A DNA stretch of 64,000 nucleotides from Planctomycetota bacterium (GTDB lineage: Bacteria; Planctomycetota; UBA1135; GCA-002686595): positions 62,001 to 126,000 of the forward strand of contig JADJLZ010000005.1 of assembly GCA_016709875.1 (NCBI GenBank), given 5' to 3'. The notes beneath the pieces were generated by a model. That model saw only the letters and a program-made list of their open reading frames with translations, was not told the origin of the DNA and searched no databases. Below are positions 25,313 through 33,737 of this stretch, piece by piece. Made by a program: the position numbers and the translations under genes. Within the stretch, counting starts at the first letter, position 1. Every line of letters begins with the position of its first letter.

Positions 25313-26074
25313 CTACTTCCCGCCCGTGCCCGGCAGCGGAACCGGCGGCGCCTTGCGCAGGAGCTCGTAGGGACGCTCGGTGTAGTCCGCGGGCGGGTCG
25401 TAGATCCCCGCCGGCGCTTCCTTCTCCTGCGCGGTGACGAGCTCCTCGACCGTGCGCACTTCGACGCCCGAGAGGTTCTGCGTCCGCTCGCGGCGCACGG
25501 GCAGTCCTTCGATGCGGCCGAGTTCCTTCACGAGGTTGCGCTGCTCGGGTGTGATCGACGCGAGCGCCGCCTGCATCTCCCCGTAGACCTTCGAGTCGGC
25601 CTGGATGCCGCTCGTGACCCAGAGCACTTCCTTCGAGTAGACGAAACCGCGCTGGCTGAGCGTGATCTCCCAGCATTTCGCGTCCCACGCACCGAACTTC
25701 TTCGTCTCGTCCTTCGCCTCGAGCTTGGCCTGCAGCGCGCGCGCGGCGAACATCTGCTCGGCCATGAAGAGCTTCTCGGGCGGCAGGTAGTTCTTGAACT
25801 CGAAGGGCAGCGTGATCGCGCGCCAGGCCTTCTCTTCGGGGTCGAGCAGGATCAGCCGCTTCTGGTCCAGGCGCACGATCGCGTGCATGTTCTCCGACTC
25901 CAGACGCAGGCGGTCCTTCGCCAGCCAGAGTGTCGAGGTCGAGTCCTTGACCGGCACCTGCTTGCCAAAGAGCTCGTAGGCATCGGTGTGCGACTTGCTC
26001 GTGAGCAGCAGGTCCGCGGAGGCGCAGGGGGTCGAGAGCAGAAGTGCGGCGAGAGCGAGGGAGATCGATTTCAT
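25313..26074 (-). CDS. secreted DUF4412-like protein, paralogue B
   Basis: The 253-residue protein is a diverged copy of the gene at 22795. Shared blocks are the signal peptide, S-TSTLWLAKDRLRL, AIVRLDQKRLILLDPEEKAW, YSKEVLWVTSGIQ and the KEAPAGIYDPPADYTERP tail. The ATG at 26074 begins the signal peptide (MKSISLALAALLLSTPCASA). Paralogue A ends in a Gly/Met-rich tail where B ends PPVPLPGTGGK. It converges with the HAF-repeat gene 10 nt away. Function is unknown. Confidence 0.65.
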   Translation of the reverse strand: MKSISLALAALLLSTPCASADLLLTSKSHTDAYELFGKQVPVKDSTSTLWLAKDRLRLESENMHAIVRLDQKRLILLDPEEKAWRAITLPFEFKNYLPPEKLFMAEQMFAARALQAKLEAKDETKKFGAWDAKCWEITLSQRGFVYSKEVLWVTSGIQADSKVYGEMQAALASITPEQRNLVKELGRIEGLPVRRERTQNLSGVEVRTVEELVTAQEKEAPAGIYDPPADYTERPYELLRKAPPVPLPGTGGK

Positions 26075-26185
26075 GGCGGTACCTGGGGGGGCAGGATAGC
26101 AGGACCCCTCGGCGCGGTTTCCCCCGGGAAATGCGAGCGGCCCGCGCTCGCGCGCGGGCCGCCTTGTTTCCAACCGCTGCGCGGC

Positions 26186-27271
26186 TCAGTTGCCGGCCGG
26201 CTTGCCGGTCTTGTACTCCTCGAGGTGGCTCTTGAACTCTTTCTCGGAGCGCGTGCCCTTGACGAGCTCACAGGCCTTCGTCTGGTACTCGATGGCCTTC
26301 GCAGCATCGCCGGAGGAGAAGCACGCGCGCGCGAGCGTGTCGAGGATGTTGGGCTCCTCGCCCTTCGAGAGCTCGTTGGCGCGCGTCGCGGTGCGCAGCG
26401 CGAGCTTGAGGTCGCGCGTCTCGTAGGCCTGATCGGGATCGAGGATCGTCCAGGCGATGAAGTTGAGGCCGGAGGCCTCGTCCTTGAGCACCCCGTCCGC
26501 GAGCTTCGCGCCGTAGGTGCTGGCCGCGGCGTAGTCCTTCTGGTCGAGCATGAACTTGAAGCGGTACACGCCGAAGTCCTTCTCGAGCGCCGGGATCTTC
26601 GCGACCGCCTCGTCGATGGCGGCGATGGCACCCTTGGTGTCCTCGTCCTTCATCAGCTGATTGAGCTTCTGTCCGAGCTCGTTGCGTGCGGCGTCGAGCG
26701 CGTCGGCGGCGGCCTTTTCCTTCTCGTAGGCGGCGAGGTCCCAGGTCCCAGCGACGACCTTCGCGAGCGATTCCTCCATCTCCATCGGGTGGCCGATCCA
26801 CGCGATGTGGCCGGTCTTGTCGACGATGAAGGCGGTCGGGATACCCGAGGAGCCGGATGCGATCATCCAGTTCTTCGCCATCGCGCCGTCGTTGTTCTTC
26901 TTGCCCTCGGGGACGTCGTCCATCGCGACGCGGTAGTCCATCTTGTCGCCCATCGTCTCGACGAAGGGAGCGACCTTGCTCTGGTCGGTCTCGTGCTCGA
27001 AGACGCTCACGCCGATGAAGCTCACGTCCTTGAACTTCTTCTGCAGCTCCGTGAGGTGCGGGATGCTCTTGCGGCAGGGCGGGCACCACGTGGCCCAGAA
27101 CTCGACCACGTAGAGCTTGTCCTTCGCGAATGCGGTCACGGGCTCGCCCTTGACCCACTGCTTGACCTGGATCGCCGGGGCGGCGTCGCCGACGTGCAGC
27201 GTGGATTTCTGGGCCAGCGCCGGCGCAGCGGCGAAGAGCAGGGAGGCAGCAACGAGCAGGAATGACTTCAT
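26186..27271 (-). CDS. TlpA-like secreted thioredoxin with C-terminal TPR-like helices
   Basis: The 361-residue protein has a signal peptide (SFLLVAASLLFAAAPALAQ) and a TlpA/ResA-type domain with active site C63-P-P-C66 in EFWATWCPPCRKSIPHL, the family insert, and a cis-Pro in SSGIPTAFIVDK. Residues ~190-361 are helical repeats (IPALEKDFGVYRFKFMLDQKDYAAASTYGAKL, NILDTLARACFSSGDAAKAIEYQTKAC) of TPR type. It would reduce disulfides or assist cytochrome c maturation in the periplasm, with the TPR part for partner binding. It is divergent from the HEAT lipoprotein. Confidence 0.87.
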   Translation of the reverse strand: MKSFLLVAASLLFAAAPALAQKSTLHVGDAAPAIQVKQWVKGEPVTAFAKDKLYVVEFWATWCPPCRKSIPHLTELQKKFKDVSFIGVSVFEHETDQSKVAPFVETMGDKMDYRVAMDDVPEGKKNNDGAMAKNWMIASGSSGIPTAFIVDKTGHIAWIGHPMEMEESLAKVVAGTWDLAAYEKEKAAADALDAARNELGQKLNQLMKDEDTKGAIAAIDEAVAKIPALEKDFGVYRFKFMLDQKDYAAASTYGAKLADGVLKDEASGLNFIAWTILDPDQAYETRDLKLALRTATRANELSKGEEPNILDTLARACFSSGDAAKAIEYQTKACELVKGTRSEKEFKSHLEEYKTGKPAGN

Positions 27272-27400
27272 CGAGGATGTATCTGCGTTGGAGAGGGGGC
27301 GTCCGAGAGGGCCCTTCGCCCTTTCGTGGCGGTCGATTGTAGGCCGGCCGGGGTGCTGCTGTCCCGCGCGGGGGGTACGGGATGTGTAGCATGGGGCGCC

Positions 27401-28540
27401 TTGCGGAAATCGCGTGTCCTCTCCGCCCTGCTCGTGCTGTGCGCGGCCTGCGGGCCCTCGAAGGAGGAATGGCGCGCGAAGCTCTCCGCCCAGGACCCGT
27501 TCGAGCGCGGGATGAGCGCGCTGGCGCTCGCGCAGGTCTCACCCGAAGACTGCGGCGAGGCGATCCCGCGCCTGCTCGAACTCGTCGACGGCCACGATGA
27601 GGCGCTCGGCTCGGCCGCTTCCAGGCAGCTCGCGCGCGTCGCGCCCACGAACCTTCCCGCGCTGATGCACTACTTCACCGCGGTCCCGGACTCGAGTCCG
27701 GAGTTCCGCCGGGCGCTGCGCGAGGCGATCGTCGCGGCTGGAGCGGTTGCGGTCGAGCCCGTGCGGGCGCGGCTGGTCAGCTCGGGCGCATCCAATCCGC
27801 GCGAGATGGGCCGGATCCTGGCCGACATCGGGGAGAGCTCGGTCGCACCGCTGGTGGCGGATCTCTCGGACGCGGACGTTCGCAGGCGGATCTACACCTG
27901 CTGGACGCTCGCGCGCCTGGGAGCGAAGGCGCACGCCGCGGCTCCGCGATTGCTTCGCGTGCTCGCGCAGGACGACCCGCTCGTCGCGCGCCAGGCCGCG
28001 CTCGCGCTGGCGGAGATCGCCCCCGGCGAGGACTCCACGCGCGCAGCTCTCGAGGGTGCGTTCGCGCGCGGACGAGGTGAACTTGCGGAGACGCTGCGCG
28101 AGGCGCTCGCCCGACTTGCGCTGCACCGCGCGGGGCTGGGGATCCGCGAGGACACGCAGGCGCGGCTCTTCGCGCTCGGGGCGGAGTCGCTGGTGCCCGC
28201 GGCCGAGGCCTGCGCGGACGAGAATCCCCTGCTGCGCGCGGCCGGCGAGGCGCGCCTGCGCGAGTGCTATCGCGAACTCGCCCTGGGTCTGGAGCCCGCG
28301 CGCTTGGGCGGAGATCGCGATGCGATCCGCCTGCAGGAGCAACTCGACGACAAGGATCCGGGAACGCGCGCGCGAGCGGCGCTTGCGATCGCGGTGCGTG
28401 GCGCGCGCGCGGCGGAGTTCCTGCATGCCCTCGCGCTGCGCCTCTGCGACGAGCATGCCGGGGTGGTCTGCAGCGCCCGCCTCGCGCTGCTGCACGTGCT
28501 GCGCTGCATCGCGCTCGAGGGGTGGCGCCGAACGCGATGA
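27401..28540 (+). CDS. HEAT-repeat lipoprotein
   Basis: The 379-residue protein starts most plausibly at TTG 27401 (LRKSRVLSALLVLCAACG), which places a lipoprotein signal with lipobox LCAAC at the N-terminus; no ATG or GTG gives this. The rest is alpha-helical HEAT/Armadillo-type repeats (IPRLLELVDGHDEALGSAASRQLARV, VAPLVADLSDADVRRRIYTCWTLARLG, PLVARQAALALAEIAPG), a protein-binding scaffold. Its stop overlaps the next ATG by 4 nt (ATGA), so it probably works with the SGNH-type membrane protein. Confidence 0.7.
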   Translation: MRKSRVLSALLVLCAACGPSKEEWRAKLSAQDPFERGMSALALAQVSPEDCGEAIPRLLELVDGHDEALGSAASRQLARVAPTNLPALMHYFTAVPDSSPEFRRALREAIVAAGAVAVEPVRARLVSSGASNPREMGRILADIGESSVAPLVADLSDADVRRRIYTCWTLARLGAKAHAAAPRLLRVLAQDDPLVARQAALALAEIAPGEDSTRAALEGAFARGRGELAETLREALARLALHRAGLGIREDTQARLFALGAESLVPAAEACADENPLLRAAGEARLRECYRELALGLEPARLGGDRDAIRLQEQLDDKDPGTRARAALAIAVRGARAAEFLHALALRLCDEHAGVVCSARLALLHVLRCIALEGWRRTR

Positions 28541-30027
28541 AGAAGCCGCTGCTGATCGGGCTGGCCGCGGGGCTCGCGCTGGCGAGCAGTGCCGCGAGCC
28601 TCGTGGCGCTGCGCTCCTGGTGGCCCGCGCTCGAGGCGCTGCTCGGGAGCGGCGCGGCGCGCAGACTGCTGGCCGTGGAATTCGCGGCTCCGCTCGTCTG
28701 CCTCGCCGCGCTCGCGCTGTTCGTGCGCGTTCGCCCTGTCGTCGGCGGAGTCGCGCTCGTGCGCGTCCTCTTGTGCGGAATCGGCCTCGCCTGGTGCGCG
28801 TTCCTGGTCTGCTCTCCTTCCTACCGGCGCTTGTGGCTCGAACTCGCCTACGGCCCCGCGGTCGCGTGCGCGGCGCTGGCGCTCGTATTCGAGCTCTGGA
28901 GTGCTCGCTGGCGGCCGCGCCCCGCGAAATTCGCCCGCGCCGGCCTGGTGGCGCTCGCGCTCACCCCGCTCGCGTGCGAGGGCGCACTGCGCGTGCTCGC
29001 GAGCGTGCGGCCCTCCCCGCTGCTCGTCCGCGACGAGCGCGCTCCCGGCCGCGTGCTCGAGCGCAACCGGAAGATCTACAGCGTCGCCCGCTTTGGCATG
29101 GCCTGCAACTCGGGCGGACACTTCGACGAGGAATTCAAGCGCCGCGAAGCGGGAGAAGTGCGCGTGGCGCTGTTCGGCGACTCCTTCAGCCAAGGCATCG
29201 TCCCGTATTCGATGCACTACTCGACGGTCGCCGAGCGCGCGCTCGGCTTCCCCGTGGACAACTACGGGATCGCCGGCGTCGGACCACTCGAATACGAGCA
29301 GTTGCTCCTGCGCGAGGCGCTGCCGCTCGACCCGAGTGCCGTCGTGGTCGCCTTCTTCGTCGGCAACGACTTCGAGGTGCCGCCCGACGAACCCGTGGCC
29401 GATCCGCGCCTCTCGTCCTGGCTCGACCGCGAGCACGTGCTGCTCTGGCTCGTGCCGCGGCGCCTCGCGCGCCTCCTCCGCGAGCGGCGCGAGAACCCCA
29501 CCGGCGTCGCGGGCGAGCAACTCGACCGCCAGTCACTGGATCCCAAGGTCGACCTCGCGACTCGCTATCCCTGGCTCTTCGACCCCTTGCAGGAGAAGGC
29601 CTCGATCTCCAAGGCGGGTTATCTCGCGATCGAGCGCGCGCGCGTGGTCGAGGCCTGCGAGTCCGAGGAGCGGACGCTGATGCCCGCGATTCGGACGCTG
29701 GTGCGCATGCGGGAAGAGTGCGCGCCCAGACCCTTCGGTGTGCTGGTGATCCCTGACGAGTTCCAGGTCGAGGATGCGCTGTGGGCCGACGTAGGGCGAG
29801 CCGGCGTCGCGCGGGATCGACCGCAGCAGGTGCTTGCGCGCGAACTCGGGGCGGCGGGCATCCCGGTGCTCGACGTATTGCCCGTGCTCCGTGGGGTCGC
29901 TCCGCTCGCGGACGGGAACCGTCACCTCTACCACCTGCGCGACACGCACTGGAACCCGCGCGGCAACCGCGTGGTCGGGGAGGCGCTCGCGCCCTTCCTG
30001 CGCAGCCTGCTGGAGGGGGCGCGGTAG
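28537..30027 (+). CDS. membrane-anchored SGNH/GDSL-like hydrolase
   Basis: The 496-residue protein has four or five N-terminal membrane helices (GLAAGLALASSAASLVAL, FAAPLVCLAALALFV, ALVRVLLCGIGLAWCAFLV, AYGPAVACAALALVFEL) and a large outer domain. That domain shows SGNH blocks: nucleophile Ser in VALFGDSFSQG, block III-like VGNDF, and the His/Asp end block LRDTHWNPRGNRVV. Homologues such as AlgJ/AlgX act on cell-envelope polysaccharides as O-acetyl transferases or esterases. It is translationally coupled to the HEAT lipoprotein. Substrate is unknown. Confidence 0.72.
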   Translation: MKKPLLIGLAAGLALASSAASLVALRSWWPALEALLGSGAARRLLAVEFAAPLVCLAALALFVRVRPVVGGVALVRVLLCGIGLAWCAFLVCSPSYRRLWLELAYGPAVACAALALVFELWSARWRPRPAKFARAGLVALALTPLACEGALRVLASVRPSPLLVRDERAPGRVLERNRKIYSVARFGMACNSGGHFDEEFKRREAGEVRVALFGDSFSQGIVPYSMHYSTVAERALGFPVDNYGIAGVGPLEYEQLLLREALPLDPSAVVVAFFVGNDFEVPPDEPVADPRLSSWLDREHVLLWLVPRRLARLLRERRENPTGVAGEQLDRQSLDPKVDLATRYPWLFDPLQEKASISKAGYLAIERARVVEACESEERTLMPAIRTLVRMREECAPRPFGVLVIPDEFQVEDALWADVGRAGVARDRPQQVLARELGAAGIPVLDVLPVLRGVAPLADGNRHLYHLRDTHWNPRGNRVVGEALAPFLRSLLEGAR

Positions 30028-30106
30028 ACGATTCTAGGGAGAACTTGCGTTTGAAAAGTCGTTTTGGTCTTATAATTCGGCCATCAAGGGCGAATAGAGG
30101 TGCCAA
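30028..30106 (+). promoter_or_regulatory. AT-rich promoter region of the CarH-type operon
   Basis: In this GC-rich genome the 79-bp gap before the regulator stands out. TATAAT at 30071-30076 is a perfect -10 hexamer. The best upstream hexamers are TTGAAA at 30051 (14-nt spacer) or TTGCGT at 30045 (20-nt spacer); neither has the usual 17 nt. CGTTTG (30048) and CGTTTTG (30060) repeat 12 nt apart and could be part of an operator for the regulator's own gene. Confidence 0.5.
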
Positions 30107-30919
30107 ATGGACGATTTCATGACCAGTGCCGAGGCGGCTCGCTTCCTCGGAGTCGGGCCCACGAGCGTCAAGCGCTGGGCGGACGCCGGATGGCTCGAGT
30201 GCGTGAAGACCGCGGGAGGCCACCGCCGTTTCCGCCGCGAGGTGGTGCTGCGCTTCCAGAACGGCCAATCCGGGTCGGCGAGCGCGCCGGCGGAGCAGCT
30301 CGACGAGTGGATCCGGCGCATCTCGAGCGATCTGGATCCGCACGGGCTGCAGTCCGCGCTGCTCGCCGAACGCGCGCGCCTGGGGTCGTGGACGCGCACC
30401 GCCGATCTGATCGGGCAGGTGCTCGTCGAGCTCGGTGCGCGCTGGTGCGCGGGCTCGCTCTCGGTGCTCGACGAGCACTTGGCGACCGAGCGGCTGACGC
30501 GCGGCCTCGTGCGCTGCGCGGAGGCGATCCCGTTGCGCGCGGGCGCGCCGCGCGTGCTGCTCGCGAACGCGCCGGGCGACGAGCACACGCTCGGACTGCG
30601 CCTGGCTGAGCTGTGCCTGCGCGAGCGCGGCTGGAACGTGCTCTGGGGCGGCGGCTCGCTGCCGGTCGAGGAGCTCGAACGCATCCTGCGCGAGGGCGGC
30701 TGCAAACTGCTCGGCCTCTCCGCTGCGGAAAATGCGCACGACGCGGACGAACTCGCGGCCTTCGTGCGCCGGATCGGGAGCTTGGCCGCGGAGTGCGGCG
30801 TCGAGCTCGTCCTCGGAGGCGCAGGAGCGTGGCCCGAGGCGGGCGCGGATCTCCCGCGCTTCCGCCGCGTGCGCAGCTTCCGCGAACTCGACGAGCAGCT
30901 GGCGGTGGCCATTGGGTGA
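30107..30919 (+). CDS. carH: CarH/LitR-type MerR-family B12-dependent photoreceptor-repressor
   Basis: The 270-residue protein has a MerR winged helix (2-50: SAEAARFLGVGPTSVKRWADAGWLE, then GGHRRF), a four-helix cap (~65-145) and a B12-binding Rossmann domain (~148-270). The cap contains W113 and E123-H124, exactly the W-x9-E-H signature of AdoCbl-based photoreceptors. The B12 loop D158-E-H160-T-L-G163 fits D-x-H-x-x-G, with His as the cobalt ligand after photolysis, and GGAGAW (~237) closes the site. In characterised members, dark AdoCbl tetramers bind DNA and light breaks the Co-C bond to release it. The gene heads an eight-gene overlapping operon, so light-induced expression of that operon is the likely output. 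Confidence 0.9.
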   Translation: MDDFMTSAEAARFLGVGPTSVKRWADAGWLECVKTAGGHRRFRREVVLRFQNGQSGSASAPAEQLDEWIRRISSDLDPHGLQSALLAERARLGSWTRTADLIGQVLVELGARWCAGSLSVLDEHLATERLTRGLVRCAEAIPLRAGAPRVLLANAPGDEHTLGLRLAELCLRERGWNVLWGGGSLPVEELERILREGGCKLLGLSAAENAHDADELAAFVRRIGSLAAECGVELVLGGAGAWPEAGADLPRFRRVRSFRELDEQLAVAIG

Positions 30920-31880
30920 GCAGCCCGCCGGGGGCAGTCCGATCCGCATCGGCGCGAGCGCGTGCCTGCTCGGCGAGCGCGTGCGCTGGGACGGCGGCCA
31001 CAAGCGCGACCGCTTCGTGACAGAGATGCTCGGTCCCTTCGTCGAATTCGTGCGCGTCTGCCCCGAACAGGAGAGCGGACTCCCCACGCCGCGCCCGACG
31101 CTGCGCCTCTCGGGCGACCCCGAGGATCCGCGCCTGGTCTTCGTCCAGTCGGGCGAAGACTACACGGAGACGATGCTCGCGCACGCCCGCGCGCGCGTGC
31201 GCGAACTCGAGCAGCAGAACCTGTGCGGTTTCGTGCTGAAGAGCGAGAGTCCCAGCTGCGGAATGGAGCGCGTACGCGTGTACAGCGCCAAGGGCATGCC
31301 TGCGAAGAAGGGTGTGGGACTGTTCGCGCGTGAACTGATGCGCCGCCTCCCGCTGCTGCCGGTCGAAGAGGAGGGCCGGCTGAACGATCCCAAGCTGCGC
31401 GAGACCTTCGTCGAGCGCATCTTCGCCTACCGGCGCTGGCTCGACTTCCTGGCCGACGACTTCTCGCCCGCGCGCCTCGTCGACTTCCACCGCGTGCACA
31501 AGTACTTGCTGCTCGCGCACAGCCCCGAGCACTACTCCTCGATGGGCCGCCTGGTCGCCTCGCGCAAGCAACTCGGCCGCGCGGAACTGCGCGAGCGCTA
31601 CGGTCTGGAACTGATGCAGGCGATGGCGCGCCCCGCGACGCGCGGTCGTCACCACAACGTGCTGCAGCACATGGCGGGCTACTTCAAGCGCGACCTCGAC
31701 GACGCCTCGCGCACGGAGCTGCACGGCACGCTCGAAGACTACCGCAAGAGCCTCGTGCCGCTCGTCGTGCCGCTGACGCTGCTGCGCCACCACGTGCGGG
31801 CGCTGGATGTGGCGTACCTCGCCGACCAGGTTTACCTCGCGCCGCATCCAAAGGAGCTGATGCTGCGAAACCACGTCTGA
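30912..31880 (+). CDS. DUF523-DUF1722 (YbgA-like) fusion protein
   Basis: The 322-residue protein joins DUF523 (~10-155: IRIGASACLLGERVRWDGGHKRD, KSESPSCGMERVRVYS) and DUF1722/YbgA (~185-310: YRRWLDFLADDFSPARLVDFHRVHKYLLLAHSPEHY). Cysteines in ACLLG and PSCGM are conserved in DUF523. The start is inferred as TTG 30912, overlapping the carH stop, because no ATG or GTG in this frame precedes the domain. YbgA-type domains often neighbour photolyase genes, as in E. coli ybgA-phrB, which fits a light response, although no photolyase is present here. The biochemical role is unknown. Confidence 0.85.
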   Translation: MGEQPAGGSPIRIGASACLLGERVRWDGGHKRDRFVTEMLGPFVEFVRVCPEQESGLPTPRPTLRLSGDPEDPRLVFVQSGEDYTETMLAHARARVRELEQQNLCGFVLKSESPSCGMERVRVYSAKGMPAKKGVGLFARELMRRLPLLPVEEEGRLNDPKLRETFVERIFAYRRWLDFLADDFSPARLVDFHRVHKYLLLAHSPEHYSSMGRLVASRKQLGRAELRERYGLELMQAMARPATRGRHHNVLQHMAGYFKRDLDDASRTELHGTLEDYRKSLVPLVVPLTLLRHHVRALDVAYLADQVYLAPHPKELMLRNHV

Positions 31881-31884
31881 GCGC

Positions 31885-32694
31885 ATGACCCCCCTGCCCC
31901 TATCGATACTCGCCGGCCTCGGCTGGGTCCTCGCGGCGCTCGCCATGGGCGCGCTCTGGCTCGTCCAGCGCCGCACGCGCGACGCCACGACGGTGGACGT
32001 CGCCTGGGCGGCGCTGCTCGGCGTCATGGCGGTGCTCTACGCGCTGCTCGGCGACGGGCTGCCGGCGCGGCGCCTGCTGGTCGCGCTGCTGGTTGCGGGC
32101 GCCACTTGGCGGCTCGCACTGCACCTGTGGTTCGACCGCGCGCGCAAGGGCGTCGAGGACGGCCGCTATGCCGCATTGCGCGCGAAGTGGGGGACGGCGG
32201 CGCAGCGCAACTTCTTCTGGTTCTTCCAGGCGCAAGCGCTGCTCGACGTGCTGCTCTCGCTGCCCTTCCTGCTCGCTTGCGCTTCGAGTACGCCGCTGGG
32301 TGGCCTCGATCTCGTCGCCCTGCTGCTGTGGGCGGTCGCGATCTGCGGTGAGGCGTTGGCGGACGCCCAACTCGCGGCCTTCAAGGCCGAGCCCGCGCAG
32401 CGCGGACGGACCTGCAGACGCGGCCTGTGGAGCGTCTCGCGCCACCCGAACTACTTCTTTCAGTGGCTGCTGTGGTGTTCCTACGCGCTGCTGGCGCTCT
32501 CCGCGCCCATGGGTTGGATCGGGCTTGCGAGCCCGGTGCTGATGCTGGTGCTGATCCTGTGCGTGACCGGCATCCCGCCTACCGAGGCACAGGCGCTGCG
32601 CACGCGCGGCGAGGACTACCGTGAATACCAGCGCACGACGAGCGCCTTCGTACCCTGGTTCCGCAAGCACGGCGCACAGGGGAGGACCGTCTGA
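31885..32694 (+). CDS. DUF1295 membrane protein (steroid-reductase/isoprenylcysteine-methyltransferase fold)
   Basis: The 269-residue protein has about seven membrane helices and the DUF1295 C-terminal signature, GLWSVSRHPNYFFQWLLWCS, then RGEDYREYQRTTSAFVPWF. The family resembles 3-oxo-5-alpha-steroid 4-dehydrogenases and may reduce lipid double bonds using NADPH. It begins 4 nt after the upstream gene and its TGA shares one base with the next ATG. In this operon a role in modifying membrane fatty acids is inferred. Confidence 0.85.
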   Translation: MTPLPLSILAGLGWVLAALAMGALWLVQRRTRDATTVDVAWAALLGVMAVLYALLGDGLPARRLLVALLVAGATWRLALHLWFDRARKGVEDGRYAALRAKWGTAAQRNFFWFFQAQALLDVLLSLPFLLACASSTPLGGLDLVALLLWAVAICGEALADAQLAAFKAEPAQRGRTCRRGLWSVSRHPNYFFQWLLWCSYALLALSAPMGWIGLASPVLMLVLILCVTGIPPTEAQALRTRGEDYREYQRTTSAFVPWFRKHGAQGRTV

Positions 32695-33734
32695 TGCTGT
32701 TGCAGACCGTGATCGAATCCGGGCGCGTGCCCGACTTCGCGCTCCGCGCCGGGATCCGGCGCCTGCTCGGCCGCAGGCTGCGCGAACTCGAGACGGAGTG
32801 CGGGGCTGACCCCGCGGCGGCACTCCAGGCCTTCGCCACGCGCATGCGCGCGAGCCCGATCGCCACGCACGTGCGCGAGGCGAACGCGCAGCACTACGAG
32901 GTTCCTGCGGAGTTCTACAGGCTGTGCCTGGGCCCGCAGCTCAAGTACTCCAGCGCCCTCTTCGGCGAGGGCGTCGAGACTCTGGCGGCGGCCGAGGAGG
33001 CGATGCTGCGCACGACCTGCGAGCGCGCCGAGCTCGAGAACGGCCAGCGCGTGCTCGAATTGGGCTGCGGCTGGGGTTCGCTCAGCCTGTGGATGGCCGC
33101 GCACTACCCCGCGAGCCGCATCCTGGCGCTCTCGAACTCCGCCTCGCAGCGCGCCTGGATCGAGGCGCGCGCGCGCGAACGCGGGCTCGAAAACCTGGAG
33201 GTCGTCACCTGCGACGTGAACGCCTTCCAGACGCAGCGGCGCTTCGACCGCGTGGTCTCGGTCGAGATGTTCGAGCACATGCGCAACTGGGAGGCGCTTC
33301 TCGAGCGCATCGGCAGCTGGCTCGATGAGCGCGGCCGGCTGTTCGTGCACATCTTCACGCACAAGCGCTTTGCCTACGAATTCGAGGTCGAGGGCGAGGA
33401 CAACTGGCTGGGCAGGAACTTCTTCACCGGTGGGATCATGCCGGCCGAGGGGCTCTTCGGCTGCTTCGGGCGCGATCTGCGCGTGTTGCGCAACTGGAGC
33501 GTGGACGGTTCGCACTACGGCCGCACGGCCGAGTGCTGGCTGGCGAACCTGGACCGCCAGCGCGCGCAGGCCTTGCGCGTGCTCGCCGCTGTCCACGGCG
33601 AGAAGCGCGCAGCGGCCTGGCTCGAGAACTGGCGCGTCTTCTTCATGGCCTGCGCCGAGCTGTGGAACTACCGCGACGGCAGCGAGTGGGGCGTGACGCA
33701 CTACCTTTGCGAGCGCGCGGGGGCGCGGAGCTAG
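32694..33734 (+). CDS. SAM-dependent methyltransferase, cyclopropane-synthase-like (possible UfaM type)
   Basis: The 346-residue protein resembles the CFA synthase/coclaurine N-methyltransferase group: EANAQHYEVPAEFYRLCLGP, KYSSALF, SAM motif VLELGCGWGSLSLWMA, and VVSVEMFEHMRNWEALL. It lacks the N-terminal region of true CFA synthases, and a second, full-length member follows four genes down. Enzymes of this shorter class methylate unsaturated acyl chains, e.g. in 10-methyl and furan fatty acid synthesis. That specific role is an inference supported by the operon partners. Confidence 0.8.
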   Translation: MLLQTVIESGRVPDFALRAGIRRLLGRRLRELETECGADPAAALQAFATRMRASPIATHVREANAQHYEVPAEFYRLCLGPQLKYSSALFGEGVETLAAAEEAMLRTTCERAELENGQRVLELGCGWGSLSLWMAAHYPASRILALSNSASQRAWIEARARERGLENLEVVTCDVNAFQTQRRFDRVVSVEMFEHMRNWEALLERIGSWLDERGRLFVHIFTHKRFAYEFEVEGEDNWLGRNFFTGGIMPAEGLFGCFGRDLRVLRNWSVDGSHYGRTAECWLANLDRQRAQALRVLAAVHGEKRAAAWLENWRVFFMACAELWNYRDGSEWGVTHYLCERAGARS

Positions 33735-33737
33735 CAG

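Noticed and set aside
30045..30076. Standard sigma-70 promoter before carH
   Set aside because: TATAAT is clear, but neither upstream hexamer lies 16-18 nt away, so only a tentative promoter region is reported.
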